Source: Ustilaginoidea virens
Lineage: Eukaryota; Ascomycota; Sordariomycetes; Hypocreales; Clavicipitaceae
DNA: 64,000 nt
Direction of reading: 5' to 3'
Assembly: GCF_000687475.1 (NCBI RefSeq)
Contig: NC_057322.1
Coordinates: 1,116,001 to 1,180,000, forward strand
In this document: positions 53,555-64,000 of the stretch, piece by piece
Layout: each line of letters opens with the position of its first letter
Position numbering within the stretch: the stretch's first letter is position 1
Translations under genes and position numbers: made by a program
The notes under the pieces: model-generated
Databases searched by the model: none
What the model was told of the DNA's origin: nothing
What the model saw: the letters and a program-made list of their open reading frames with translations, nothing else

Positions 53555-55638
53555 TGCAGATGGCTTGGCTTGGGGGTTTTTAATTTATTTATTGTTCCAA
53601 GAGAAAGAGAGGAGGGGTGGGCGAAGGCTCGGGGGTTTCAGAGTGAGACGAGGCAGAAGGCTTGGACGGGGACATGGTTTCGGGGGGGGAAAAGCGACGA
53701 CTTGGGCACCAAGAAGAACGTGGGGAGTCTCTGTTCCAAATAGCATCTTGTAGGATATCCTGGGATGAGCGTGGAGCCAAACACCTGTTTCGACTGGGGA
53801 ATCGATCCAACAAGGGGCCGGGGCATCGGCATCGGCATCGATCGGCATTGGCATCGCGTGCAAGTTTGGTGTGCTGGTCGGCCCCGCCCGCGACCAGCGC
53901 AGCCCGAAAGCCGAGCCGGCCCCGCCTCGCCGCCGCCTCTCTTTTCGAAAAAAGCCTGACCAAAAGAAAAACCCGTCGCCGAAACGAACCAGCGGCCAAA
54001 GACATAATTGTAGCAGGCAACGGCAGGCAACGGCAGGCAGGGGGGGCGTTGTTGCCTGCGGAGGTTGTCTGGTGGCTTGTGACTGGGCTGCGCATTTGAT
54101 CAGTCACTGCGTGTGGGGAGGGGCGGGGGCGGCGGATACGCAGCCGTCTTTGAAGTCATGACGGGCCGGACCACCTGCCCTCCCCAACCCCGCCGCGGGG
54201 CGCAACAGCGCTTGGCACCGAACACTGAACCCCTTCGCCCACCGGAGCTGATCAAGCTGACCTCTGCTCTGCCCTGCTCTGCCCTGCTCTGCCCATTGCC
54301 GTCGCAAGCCTACAAGCCCAAACGACCCGGGTACGTACCTTGGCCCCAGCCGTCCCTGTCGGCCCGGCTGCAACATGAACCCTTCCTCCCCCCATCTGCC
54401 GCCCATAGCATTAGCCTGTATTGTTTCGCCCTCAAAGTCTCTAAGCCTCCCACCGGCAAAGACGTCATCACGCTTGATGCAACAATTTCAAGGTGGCACG
54501 CCAACGCGGTGACGAGAAACGGTTGGCAGATGGCAGAACCCGCACACAAAACAAGAACCGGCCGTTTTTCTATTTTGCCAAGTCTATATGCAGATCCCTT
54601 GTCCCCCCCGTCAAGATGCAGAAATCATGGTATAAAAATGTGGAAAGCGGGCCCCGGCCTCGCCCGTTTTAAAAGAGACAAGAGAAGAAAAAAGGAAGGG
54701 AAAGAAAAACGAAAAAAATAAAAAAAAACCACACAAGTCCATCTGCAAGCCTTTCAATGCCGCCGTGTTGACATTATCGCGTTTTCACATGTCCCCTCAC
54801 CCGGCAGAGCAACGACGGCGAGGGAAAAGAAAAGGAAAATGAAATGAAATGAAATGAAATGAAAAATGAAAATAAAATAAAATGATAATAAAATGATAAT
54901 AAAATGATAACGAAAATGAATTGAAGATCAAAAAAAAAAAAGGGGGGAAACGATAAGCAAAGCAGTCAACCGCCGAAATCATTTGTAATACGTCTATGTA
55001 TATGCTCTTACCCCATCCATCCGTCTTCATGCCCCCGCAGTAGACGCCTCGTCAGCATCACCAGTCAAGTTCGACACGGGTACCGTCCTGAATCTACTCC
55101 AGCTACTGGTGAAAACTGGGAAACAAAGGGGAAAAAGTAACGCCCTACTCCCAACATCTCGTCCAGGCACCGCCTCGGGAGGGTAAAGCCACGTTGCCAC
55201 GCCCGTAGCACATTCAGCAAGGGGTACAAGGCGACCTCAGAATAAGAAAGAAACAAGCATGATTTGGTTTGTCCTTCCAGAGAAAACGAAAATGAAATAG
55301 CTGAATAACCGAGTAAGATGAATAAAAAAAAATAGGCAAAAGTAGGCAAAAACGCCCCAACTCGAGGCTCTCAGCTCAAGGTCAAGCAAGATGCGGGTAC
55401 CGGTCAAGCACAAGCCTGGCACATGTTTCGTTCTCCCTTCCTATTGCCGCAAACGTGAACCCCCGTGACGACGAGCCCTCGACATGCGACTTGACACATC
55501 CGATGCACTGCGCACCTGGCCAATCTCGAAAACCAAAAGGGTGTCAAAACACGCGTCGCGCTGCGCCTGTGCCCAACTACTATTGCCGTCGCCTCTTTCT
55601 GCACACTTCGGCAGCAAAGAAGACTCGGGCGGGTTTGC
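53555..55638. other. Convergent spacer with minisatellites
   Basis: No gene. It includes a CTGCTCTGCC-type repeat (about 54265-54294) and an A/T-rich GAAAT/AATAAAATGAT repeat (54833-54916). Both neighbouring genes end here. Confidence 0.55.
54833..54916. repeat. A-rich minisatellite
   Basis: Four to five GAAAT units pass into repeated AATAAAATGAT words. The strand asymmetry (almost no C) is marked. Confidence 0.8.
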
Positions 55639-57402
55639 TCAGAGTTCCCAAAACGGGCCCACAGACGTCGCAGTCATTTGGTCGGGGCTTTCGGCCATTG
55701 TTGCGATGCCTTCGTTGTAGTTTGGCATCCAAAACGCGGCATCTTCTTCCACCATGGAGATGGTGCCCACGGCCACGTTGTTATCCGAGCTCTTGCTGTA
55801 AAAGCTGTCGTAGTCGATACTTGTCAGATCCGTGGCGCTGCCAACGACGTTTGCCGGACGAAGGAAGCTGCCCGTGCCAAGCCCGCTGTCGACGTCGCCA
55901 TCTCCGTTGCCCATGAATTCCTCCACTTCCGACACCTCTCCAGATGTTGACGTTGTGTTGGCGAGGCGAGGCAGCTGTTCAGATCCGCTCCCAAAGTCGA
56001 ACACACCGTTGAAGCTATGCGCGCCGGCCTGGCTGTAGCTGGACGGAGCAAAGTTCTCCCGCTTAGCTTCAGCCAGGTCATAGTGGCTCCAGTCCACAGA
56101 AGCTGCGCTGAGGCCGGCGCTAAAGATCGGCCCGTCAACTTCCGAAGGCACGCCAGATCCAAACATCTCAAACGTGTCATTGCTGACATAGGACGGATAC
56201 TCGAGTGCTGTAAGATCCAACGGGGGCAGCCTGCCCGGCAGGTGGGCCAAGCTGCCTCCCGACAACAATGGCGAAGCTGTTTCCGACCTGACGCGACGCC
56301 GGTCGCAGCCAATGGCCACTCTGGAACGGTTGCTGAAAGAATCTGGAGCCCGGGAATCCTGATACAACATGCCTTCGGAGCTGGCTCCGAGGCTGCTGGT
56401 GCTGTTTGTCGAGTTGACGCGATTGAGCTGATACGGGCCGCACTTGTGAGCCGCTCTGTTATGCTTCGTGGCAGGCTTGTGATTGCCGTTCTGGTCAAAG
56501 GCCATGAGGCCATCCGAGTGAACCGTGTTCGCTCGGCGACGTCTAGACGGCGCTTTTGGTCGAGTTGCGGCGGCCGCATGAGGGCCACGATCCGATTCAG
56601 CTTCCGGAACCGTGTCCAGAGACGGCTCTTTTTTGTGAGCGCAGGTGCAGCGTGCCCCATGGTTGCAACAACATGTCTCTGATTGGACATCAGTTAGATC
56701 TGAGCCAAACAAAAGGGAAAAGACCGGGGGGAGAAGAAGAAGAAGAAGAAAGAAAGGGCTGAAAACCCCCGGCAGCCCCATGTCCATCATCTGTTCGAAA
56801 AAGCTCACCCTTATGTCCATCAACCGGTTGTTGTAAGTGAGCACACTTGCTCGTTTTCTCGCCGCAGTCACACTTGATGTGAGCTGAGCGAGACTTGCGC
56901 ATGGTGCGACAGTGGTGACATTGCGACACTGGGCGACCCTTCTTGTTGATGTGTTGGAGTGGGCGATCTAGATGCGATAAGACACAGAACTTGTTAGGAC
57001 AAGGTTTGTTTTTTTTTCGTTTTGTTTTTTGTGTGTGTGTTGTTGTGTGTGTGTGTGTGGGCGTGTTGTCCGTGTGGTCTTTCGGAGCGCCTCCTCCACC
57101 TTTGCTTTTTCTCGGCAACGAGGGGAAAACATGTATGCTTTGATGCAGCTTGATCAAGTACAGCAACATATTCAATGACATGAGGCAAAAACGGCCTGAT
57201 TGCCACAACTGAGCTGACGGGCAACGTCACTTGTCTTCCTCGAGGCAAAGAAAAAAGCAAAAGGAAGGGGCGCACTTTGGCAAAATCACGGTGAAAGGTA
57301 GGTGGTGGCAAGACGTGGCAACTCACCAGCATGTTGACAATTGCTTACACGATGGCCGCGAACGCAAGCCTCGCAAGCGTACTTCTCGCCGTCTATCAAC
57401 AT
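55639..57402 (-). CDS. Copper-fist transcription factor (AceA/Cuf1-like)
   Basis: Exons 57402-57327, 56967-56809 and 56699-55639, giving 431 residues. Residues 1-40 are the copper fist: MLIDGEKYACEACVRGHR with C10, C13, C22 and H24 binding zinc, then the minor-groove motif KKGRP (about 34-38). Intron 1 splits the module after QHA. A Cys/basic region follows (SQCHHCRTMRKSRSAHIKCDCG) that in relatives senses Cu(I). Exon 3 opens with a second cluster, CCCNHGARCTCAHKK, typical of regulators that respond to excess copper. The rest is serine-rich and acidic, suited to activation. Such factors induce metallothionein and the CrpA copper exporter. Introns are 359 bp (with a GT microsatellite near 57029-57060) and 109 bp. 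Activator of detoxification is more likely than a Mac1-type uptake regulator; that choice is inference. Confidence 0.92.
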
Positions 57403-58598
57403 CTTGCTTCCTCTACCCCGTGGTGGAGGGGCGTATAAGATATGGCAGAGTAATGAGGATTGTGCAAGTAGAAGGACGGGGACCAGTGAGCAGAGAAATT
57501 TGTTGCAAAGGACGAAAATGGGTGCTCTGGTTGTGCCTGGTGGGTGAAGTAGCAGCGATGTAAACGGTGGCACTGACGAGTCCTCAGCCGGGCCGGTTGT
57601 CGAATTTGGGGCCCTGGATCGGATCCAACCTGGTCGAGCCCGTGGTGCTGGAGACTGGTGATGCCGGCTGTTTAGTGCTGCAACTTCCCTACCTGGCGCA
57701 GGTGGTAGCTCGAGATGCGTTTTGGGCGCGACAAGGCTGCACAGGCGTTGTGCGATTTTGCGTGCAAATGCGTCTCAGAAAGGCCGTGGGCGGGTCATGA
57801 GCTGCAAGAGACGAGTCGAACACACAACTTAGCCACAGCCTAGCGTAGCGACAAGTGCCCCGGGCCAGGTTCAGAGGCACTTCGTGCTCCGTACTCGGTT
57901 GAGGGATCCAGTCACCAACCAAACCAGACCACCCTGGAGGGCTGCGCTTGGGGTAATTGGAGGTGGCCGGCGCCAAGAGCAAGACCGAGGCTAAAATCTC
58001 CCAGGTTCCTGGAGGGCGTCACCGGCTAGGGGGGGGGGCAGACCCACGATGAGGTGTGCGGAGAACTGACGGCTGGGCTATATTCAAAAAGGAATAATAT
58101 TGGAATATTGGAAAAAGGAAAAAAGAAAGACGAAGGAGAGATGGTGACGATGATGGTGATGATGGTGACAATGAATCCCAGTATCTGTAGATGGTTTCGC
58201 GGCTATTAGGACGAAAGGATTGCGATGGCCAGGGAAAGGACGGCAGCTTCAAAGACCAAGTCGGTCAGGTCAGCTGGACGATTGAACAATCTCGGAGCAT
58301 GGAACACGGGGACGCGTTGCATACCTACCTGGTTTGCTGGCGATGAGGATGGTAATAAAACTTTTTGGCAAGACGTCGGCCGGGGAAATCTGAACAGACC
58401 AACCAATACCCAGTTTTCACTGACCCCGAGCCCCAGACAGACCAGTTGACCCGATCCTATAAAAGAGTTGCGCAGGCTCCAGATGCATGGTGGGTGTCGG
58501 TACAATAGCGCTGGCCAATGTGCCGAGTAACGTGGTGGTCAAGACTCGAGAGTCAAGACTCGAGAGAGCCTGGCCTTGCCTGTTGCTTGTTAATTGGG

Positions 58599-58627
<29 letters not shown>
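58599..58627. repeat. A29 homopolymer
   Basis: Twenty-nine consecutive A in the gene-free right end, 55 bp before a G4-type tract. Confidence 0.9.
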
Positions 58628-58630
<3 letters not shown>

Positions 58631-58681
58631 TGGTGTGGTATTCGAGTCGGGCGGGGGTGCGTGGGGGCCTTGGGTTGGCGG

Positions 58682-58712
58682 GTGGGGAGGGGGAGGGGGA
58701 GGGGGAGGGGGG
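58682..58712. repeat. GGGGGA repeat, strong G-quadruplex candidate
   Basis: Five G-runs of 4-6 separated by single A bases, more than enough for a stable four-tetrad quadruplex on the plus strand. Confidence 0.8.
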
Positions 58713-60170
58713 TCCAGCGGGCTAGCGGGCTAGGCTAGCCTGCTTTTTACCCAGGCCCCAGGGGAAGGTCGACCCCGGTTTTTGCTGGGCTTGTACGGAG
58801 CACGGTAGCAGAAACTTTGAACGACGGCAGGGCAGGGCAGGGCAGGGCTCGGTGGGTTGATGACGGTCCGGTGCTTCTAGAAAGGTACCGAAGCCAAAGG
58901 TACCAGACAGCCAAGTACCTGCCTAGTGGGAAGGCACACACCTACCCAAGGTAGGCACCTGCCTAAACTTTCTGTTACTATGTAAGAGGCAGACGACACG
59001 ACAGGCGGACATGGACATGGACATGGGACATGGTATGGTGCTCATACTCAACCTCTCTCCCAAGCAGCACCCGCACCACCACCACTCCTCCTTCATTCCT
59101 GTGGAGACAAGCACCCTCGTGTAAACCAAAAAACACATACGTTGGATTTTTCTTTTCTCTTTTCCGACGGAGCGAATTCCACCAGATACGCATAGTGGTT
59201 GCTGCCAGACGCAACGGAAGTGCTTTGCATTCGTTCGGTACCCACCCAAGTACCAAAGCGGCCAGGCCAGTACGGCAATAGGCTACTGGTACTGGGCCTT
59301 GCACCCTTTCGGACCAGATATGGAACGGAGTCTTTCGGACTACCAGGACTGCAGGAGCAAGGGAGGCAAGGCAGAGCTTGGCACCATGAGAATCAACAGT
59401 AGCCGGGAACAGAGGCCAAGGAGAATCAAAACACCGATGCACCTGCCAGCTCCGATCCCAGCCCCGCCACAGCCGATGGCAGGAATAGGTATCTATCTGC
59501 ATCTCCCTGGTGCTTCTGGTCGCGCAACGAGCTTGAAAATCAACCCCAGCCTGTACCTACCACCACTACCACCACCTTGGGTACCTAGGGAGGGGTATGC
59601 TTTCCGTCGGCATAAGCACGATGAGGAAAACGGCCATTTTGCGTCTCCGGTTGAAGCTCACGTCGCTTCTTTCCGTGGTCGGCAGTAGGCACAGAGTCAT
59701 CACAAGCAGACGGAGCTGCAGCATGCTTTGCCCATGTGCGTATGTGGTGGCATGTACAACAAATGGTCCGGCTATTCGTGGCTAATTGCTATGAACTACT
59801 TGGCTGTGGAAAGAGGGTGGTCGGATGGTCGGGATTCGGGAACGGACGCACCCAGCCCCCCCTGTCGCTTTGTCGTCAACGTGCAGCCGTAGATGCCAAA
59901 GCTATTGGTATCCCCCGGCCAAGGGAGGGGCTGAAGTCAGAACCGCACCTTTTCAATTGGGTCAACTGTTCATGTCGTGCTGTCTGTCGTCACCCAGCAG
60001 CCAGTCAGAACAGACCAGATCAGTTGATGTGCTGTATGCTGCTTAATAGGAAGGCGCCAACCGGAACGATGCTGCTGTACATCTGGTTGCAGCTGATGGC
60101 TGACGGAGAGCGGGTGAACAGGCAATGAATGGCCCGCGTTGGGAACGCGCCAGGAGTGGAAATACTTGCT

Positions 60171-60246
60171 GACGACCAACGACCGACGACCGACGACCGA
60201 CGACCAACGACCAACGACCAACGACTGAACTGACGACTGACGACCA
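60171..60246. repeat. Heptamer tandem array CGACCAA/CGACCGA
   Basis: About nine to ten 7-bp units, with a block of CGACCGA flanked by CGACCAA units and ending in diverged CGACTGA. Confidence 0.85.
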
Positions 60247-60474
60247 CCTCCGTTGTTGTTCTTGTTTCACGTGCCGTCGGCGAAAGTCTGTCGCAACGAG
60301 AGCGCTGCAACTGCTGCAGTCCCGAGCAGTCCCGAGCAAGTTGCCGGAACAAGGTCGACCGTGGCAAAATGTTGCTACGACCCATGCCACAGCAGCAGCC
60401 TAACGCAGAATCGAATTTCACCTCACCGTCCCAAATGGGACCTCAAAGTTGACTCATCCGCCTCTGAGCACTGT

Positions 60475-60511
60475 ACATTACGCATTACGCATTACACATT
60501 ACACATTACAC
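60475..60511. repeat. Heptamer tandem array RCATTAC
   Basis: Five units of ACATTAC or GCATTAC. Same 7-bp period as the unrelated array 230 bp to the left. Confidence 0.85.
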
Positions 60512-60546
60512 TTCTGGCCCTTTGAACACGAAGCTGGAGGGGCGCA

Positions 60547-60571
60547 ATAACAACAACAACAACAACAACAC
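60547..60571. repeat. (AAC)n microsatellite
   Basis: Eight AAC units. Confidence 0.85.
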
Positions 60572-62349
60572 CACTTGGGCACATGGTTGTTCTGGACGCT
60601 TTTGCCACAGTTTAAGCTTCTTTCTGACGTTTTGGGGGGGGCGGGGGGGTGTTGGTTGTTCAAGCAAAAGTTAACCGCCTCTTGTCTCAGCTTGCCCCCT
60701 TATAGAAGCCTCGCGCACACGCTCCGTCACCCCAAGTATACTTACTGCCCACAAAAGACGATATTGGGGCAGGGCAGGCCGGACTCTGTACGGACGGAGT
60801 GCAGACGAGGCGTGCAGGTGCTTCCCATGTTGGAAATTTGGCAGTTGGCGCCCGTGCCGCCGCGGCCACCATCCTTTGCGGCGCTGAACTGCTTGAGGCT
60901 GGATCGTCGCTTCCTACCAGGTATGTAGTTTTGACCAGCAGCTCATTCCTAACCTCTATACCTCTATCTACTACGAAGTACTCCGTACGGAAGTACCTAA
61001 TTGGTGGGTACCGCCCTCACTTCAGCCCGGCTAAACGGAGCGGGGTGTGGGTTTCATTGGTCTAGTTCATCAAATCCCCCCACTTGCCGGCTCTTAGCGC
61101 TCCATGTGGGCTTTCGGTCGCCGTTTCAGCCTTTTCCTCTGTCCTTTTAGTTTTTTTTTTAGTTTTTCTTTGGTTTTATTTTTTTGCGTTTTAGGTTCAA
61201 CTGTTCCCACAAGCCGCGGAAGCGTCTGCGTACAAAGCCAAGTCGCATAAAAAAATAAACTCCTCGCATGCGTGCGCCTCTACTACCGCTCCTGCAACTT
61301 ATTGGTGGCCTGCCTCTTACGGAGTAACTGCAATTGCTCGAGGCATGGTTCTGAGAACTTGGAACGGCATGAAGATCAACCCCCCCTCCTCCCTCTTCCC
61401 TACTAGGCGAGAAGGGGTAAGGGCAGGCTAATTTCCAAGTGACCAGTGACCTGACCAGACTCGAGAGCCCCGAAGTTTGACCTTGGCTCCCGGCGTCGTG
61501 GTCTTGGCGTGCGTCGAACCTTATTAGGGTATGGTCTGTCGCCATCAAAAAAGACCAGACAGCTTGCGCCTCCCGTGATTGTCGTCGCGAACGGGGTCGG
61601 AATACTGAACTTGTGCGAGCCCGCCCATGTAGAAGGTCTTGTTCGGTGAACAGAAAGGCTCCGCCGTGCGGGTAACGAAGGGAATGGAGTCAGGGACTTT
61701 GCCGCGAGCTCCTCCTCCCACCCTGTTCACTTTCCTTTCCACGAGCGCGGGATGGGGGGGGGGGGGGGGAGAAGAGCCAGCAAGTCGGTCGGCGACAAGT
61801 CAACGACGACGGCCCGAAGCCAGCGCAGGGCGGGCCCCCTCGCGAACTTGTTCGTTCCATTCATCAGATTCACTGCCATTCGGGTATGCGGAATTCAGGT
61901 TTCTAGAATGCTACGCAAGCCAGCCGCCTGCGGTTCGATATCGGAGTTGGGAGCTTCCCAAACAACTCAAGCAATAGGCCGGTGCACTATGCTACCACAT
62001 CACATCACGGCAGCCTGAAGTTTGAACTCTGAAAGGCTGTACAGTGCATGCAGCACTGTATGATGACCAAGCTCCAGTCGACTTGGGGACCCCCCCATAC
62101 ACCGCCGCCCCACCCAGCCGAACCAATCAGTCAGCGAGATTTGATCCTTTGCCCCCCTGTTGCTCCTCCCGGGTGGATATTCCTCATCTTGCATTTATAC
62201 ATCTTTTTTTTTTAAATTTCTTTTTTTGGAATCGCTGGTGGGCTCAAAGGCGCTTGGACACGGGGTAAGAGACTGGAGTCACTGGACATGCAATCCATGC
62301 CCATCGGCAAGTATCGAACAAGTAATGTAGCATGCGTATGCACTATGCA

Positions 62350-62368
62350 TTACTCCGTACTCCGTACA
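62350..62368. repeat. Double copy of the TACTCCGTA motif
   Basis: TTACTCCGTACTCCGTACA: two overlapping ACTCCGTAC words 7 bp apart. Confidence 0.6.
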
Positions 62369-62916
62369 GGAAGCTTGAACAGGTGAAACATGCACACTAC
62401 CTGGGGCATCCATAGCTTGAACCGCGCAGGACGTGAGATGCATTCATCCCACTCTTCATTCATGCATGATGCAACAGAAGCCCAGGATCATTCTCAACAT
62501 TCTCAAAGAGGGGCCCGGAAGAAAGGCCCGGAAACGGCTGGAGCAACAACACGACATGGATGTTTCTAGATGTCGAGAGCAAAACCACCCATCGTCGCCA
62601 TGTTGCTGGCAGAGCCTTGGTCAACGCAGCCGTCAACGTCTGGAATCATCAACATCGTCGTCATCATCGTCATCATCATCGTCGCCGGGGACTTGGAAAT
62701 GCACCCAATTATCTTTGCAGGCGGCCCCATGCCCCAATCTGGCACGATCTCCAACAGCCATCCCGCTTTCGACATGGACAACGACAGTGCATAACATCCG
62801 GGTCGCAGCCGGTAGTTGCAGCGCTACCCTCGTAGGCACAGGGGAAGGGGGGGGGGTTGAGTCGCCGGCTCCTCGTATGATGAGATGGACCCAGAATCCG
62901 AACTTGCTACCGGTAT

Positions 62917-62938
62917 GGGGGGGGGGGGGGGGGGGGGG
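62917..62938. repeat. G22 homopolymer
   Basis: Twenty-two consecutive G in the gene-free right end. Confidence 0.85.
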
Positions 62939-63970
62939 CTGATACTGCACCATCTACTCCGTACCCAGGCATCGACTTTGGCCTGATCATCGGCGGCTTG
63001 CTGGCTGCCATGGTGGTTATGCCCATGGGGGAGGGAGGGGAGGGCCTGGTTATTCACACCGGACGTTGCTGGCGAGCTGGGAAGGCTTTGGAGCCAGCAG
63101 CAACGACAACTTGCACGCTGCGATAGACTTTGCAGTATGGTGCTCACAGCTCCATAACTCCGCACAGAAGTCTTGGCTCATTGTAACTCGGTAGTGGGAC
63201 ACTGGGACCATGATGATGATGATGCCTGTAGCAGACCGAACAAGTCGGACCGGCAAGGGGGGCGGATGGGCGCGATCAGGATGGGGAACATCCTTTATCC
63301 TGGAGTTGACCACATCTTGTGGCACCACAACCCAGTTCTGTTCAACTGTTTTGGTCAAAGCAGCAGGGGCGGTGGATCTCGCGCCCGCACTTTGTTGGAG
63401 CCTTGGGAGGCATCCATCGCAGTCGAATCTGGCTTCTGGCGGCGCGTCGATAACAACAAACGGCAGGTCGACACGCACGCTGGTGCCTTGCTTCGAGCCC
63501 GGTGCCGTCAGGCAGGTCCGCCAAGCCCAGACGAACCCTGAACCCAGCCGGGCCTTGTCCTTGTCCTGCCCCGTCTCGCGCATCCAGATTTAACACGGGG
63601 TGGGAAATCCGACGGTCCTTGAAATTAGCCGTGACATCTGTGCTCTGCGCAGCAGGCGGCGAAGCGACTGGAGCGCAGCAATTGATGACTTGCATTGCTC
63701 TGCAAAATGGTGCTCCGTGCCCGCTGCAGCCCGCTGGCGCCCGGCCCTCTCTCTCTCTTACGCCTGCCTGGCCCTTTTACGCCGGGCTTGCTTGCTTGCT
63801 TGCTCGCTTGCCTTTTGCCCGAGTGAAACAGGTCGCCAAAGTGACAAGCTCGGCGGGCCGTGTAGTTTCTCAGAATGTTGCATCCTCACAAGGCTCGGTG
63901 GGGAATTCATGTTGCGCAGTTGGTTAGTTTTAGTTGCCTCCAGCCAGCTGAACACCTGCAAACGTTCGAG

Positions 63971-64000
63971 ATGCCCCACGATGCCCCACGATGCCCCGAG
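63971..64000. repeat. Decamer repeat ATGCCCCACG at the window edge
   Basis: Two exact units and one diverged, possibly continuing past the window. Confidence 0.8.

Larger units (their letters stand above)
57403..64000. other. 6.6-kb gene-free, repeat-rich right end
   Basis: No frame here resembles a protein family. It begins with the copper-fist promoter. Contents: A29 (58599-58627), a G4-type tract (58682-58712), heptamer arrays (60171-60246, 60475-60511), (AAC)n, TACTCCGTA copies at 58792, 60977, 61317, 62350 and 62954, AGGTACC-type repeats around 58885-58970 and 59571, a 22-base G run (62917-62938), (TTGC)n near 63788, and a decamer repeat at the edge. A gene whose exons are too short to see cannot be excluded. 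Confidence 0.5.

Noticed and set aside
59299..59688. 129-codon plus-strand proline-rich frame
   Set aside because: Contains AGGTACC-type repeats and simple sequence; no protein similarity I can recognise.
60020..60421. Frames with VVGRWSS repeats
   Set aside because: Translation of the heptamer DNA array, not a protein repeat under selection.

Overview
The window is nuclear DNA of a filamentous ascomycete. Genes are split by short GT-AG introns of about 50-140 bp, many with CTAAC-like branch points, and are separated by intergenic spacers of 0.5-6.6 kb. The gene set (Prp17, PAN2, Sup35-type eRF3, ATP-dependent PEPCK, CK2 beta, Yrb30, a copper-fist factor, an Rgt1-type zinc-cluster factor) is typical of Pezizomycotina. 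The protein flavour suggests a Sordariomycete, possibly Hypocreales; that placement is inference. All exon joins were made by hand from splice signals, conserved protein continuity and frame, and every multi-exon total given is a multiple of three.

Layout. 0-4.3 kb: the 3' end of a Rif1-like gene, then the splicing factor Prp17/Cdc40. 4.3-13.7 kb: a gene-poor accessory stretch whose only convincing genes are two tandem paralogues (minus strand) for small secreted six-cysteine proteins. They lie in a ~0.95 kb direct duplication, with an array of ~16-bp promoter repeats in front of one copy. 13.7-26.4 kb: an F-box/cysteine-rich protein, a SET-domain protein, a WrbA/Pst2-type quinone reductase, a single-pass membrane protein with PPxY motifs, a three-exon conserved protein of unknown function, DNA polymerase kappa, and an ER FKBP ending in HEEL. 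27.6-37.2 kb: PEPCK (start codon split by an intron, one 754-bp intron), a 4.6-kb gene-free stretch, then eRF3 with a Q/G/Y-rich prion-like N-terminus. 38-50 kb: a Yrb30-like RanGTP-binding protein with a cysteine-rich insert, a JmjC-type protein, CK2 beta, the 12-exon PAN2 deadenylase and an AusD-like methyltransferase. 51-57.4 kb: an Rgt1-like zinc-cluster regulator converging on an AceA/Cuf1-like copper-fist regulator. 57.4-64 kb: gene-free and full of simple repeats.

Functional themes are housekeeping RNA metabolism and translation (Prp17, PAN2, eRF3), nuclear transport and signalling (Yrb30, CK2 beta), DNA maintenance (Rif1-like, polymerase kappa) and carbon or metal regulation (PEPCK, Rgt1-like, copper fist). 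There is no CRISPR, rRNA or convincing tRNA, and no intact transposon. The most novel-looking material is the secreted-protein duplication with its promoter array, the dispersed TACTCCGTA palindrome family that also sits at the duplication junctions, and the unnamed multi-exon conserved gene at 21-22.4 kb.
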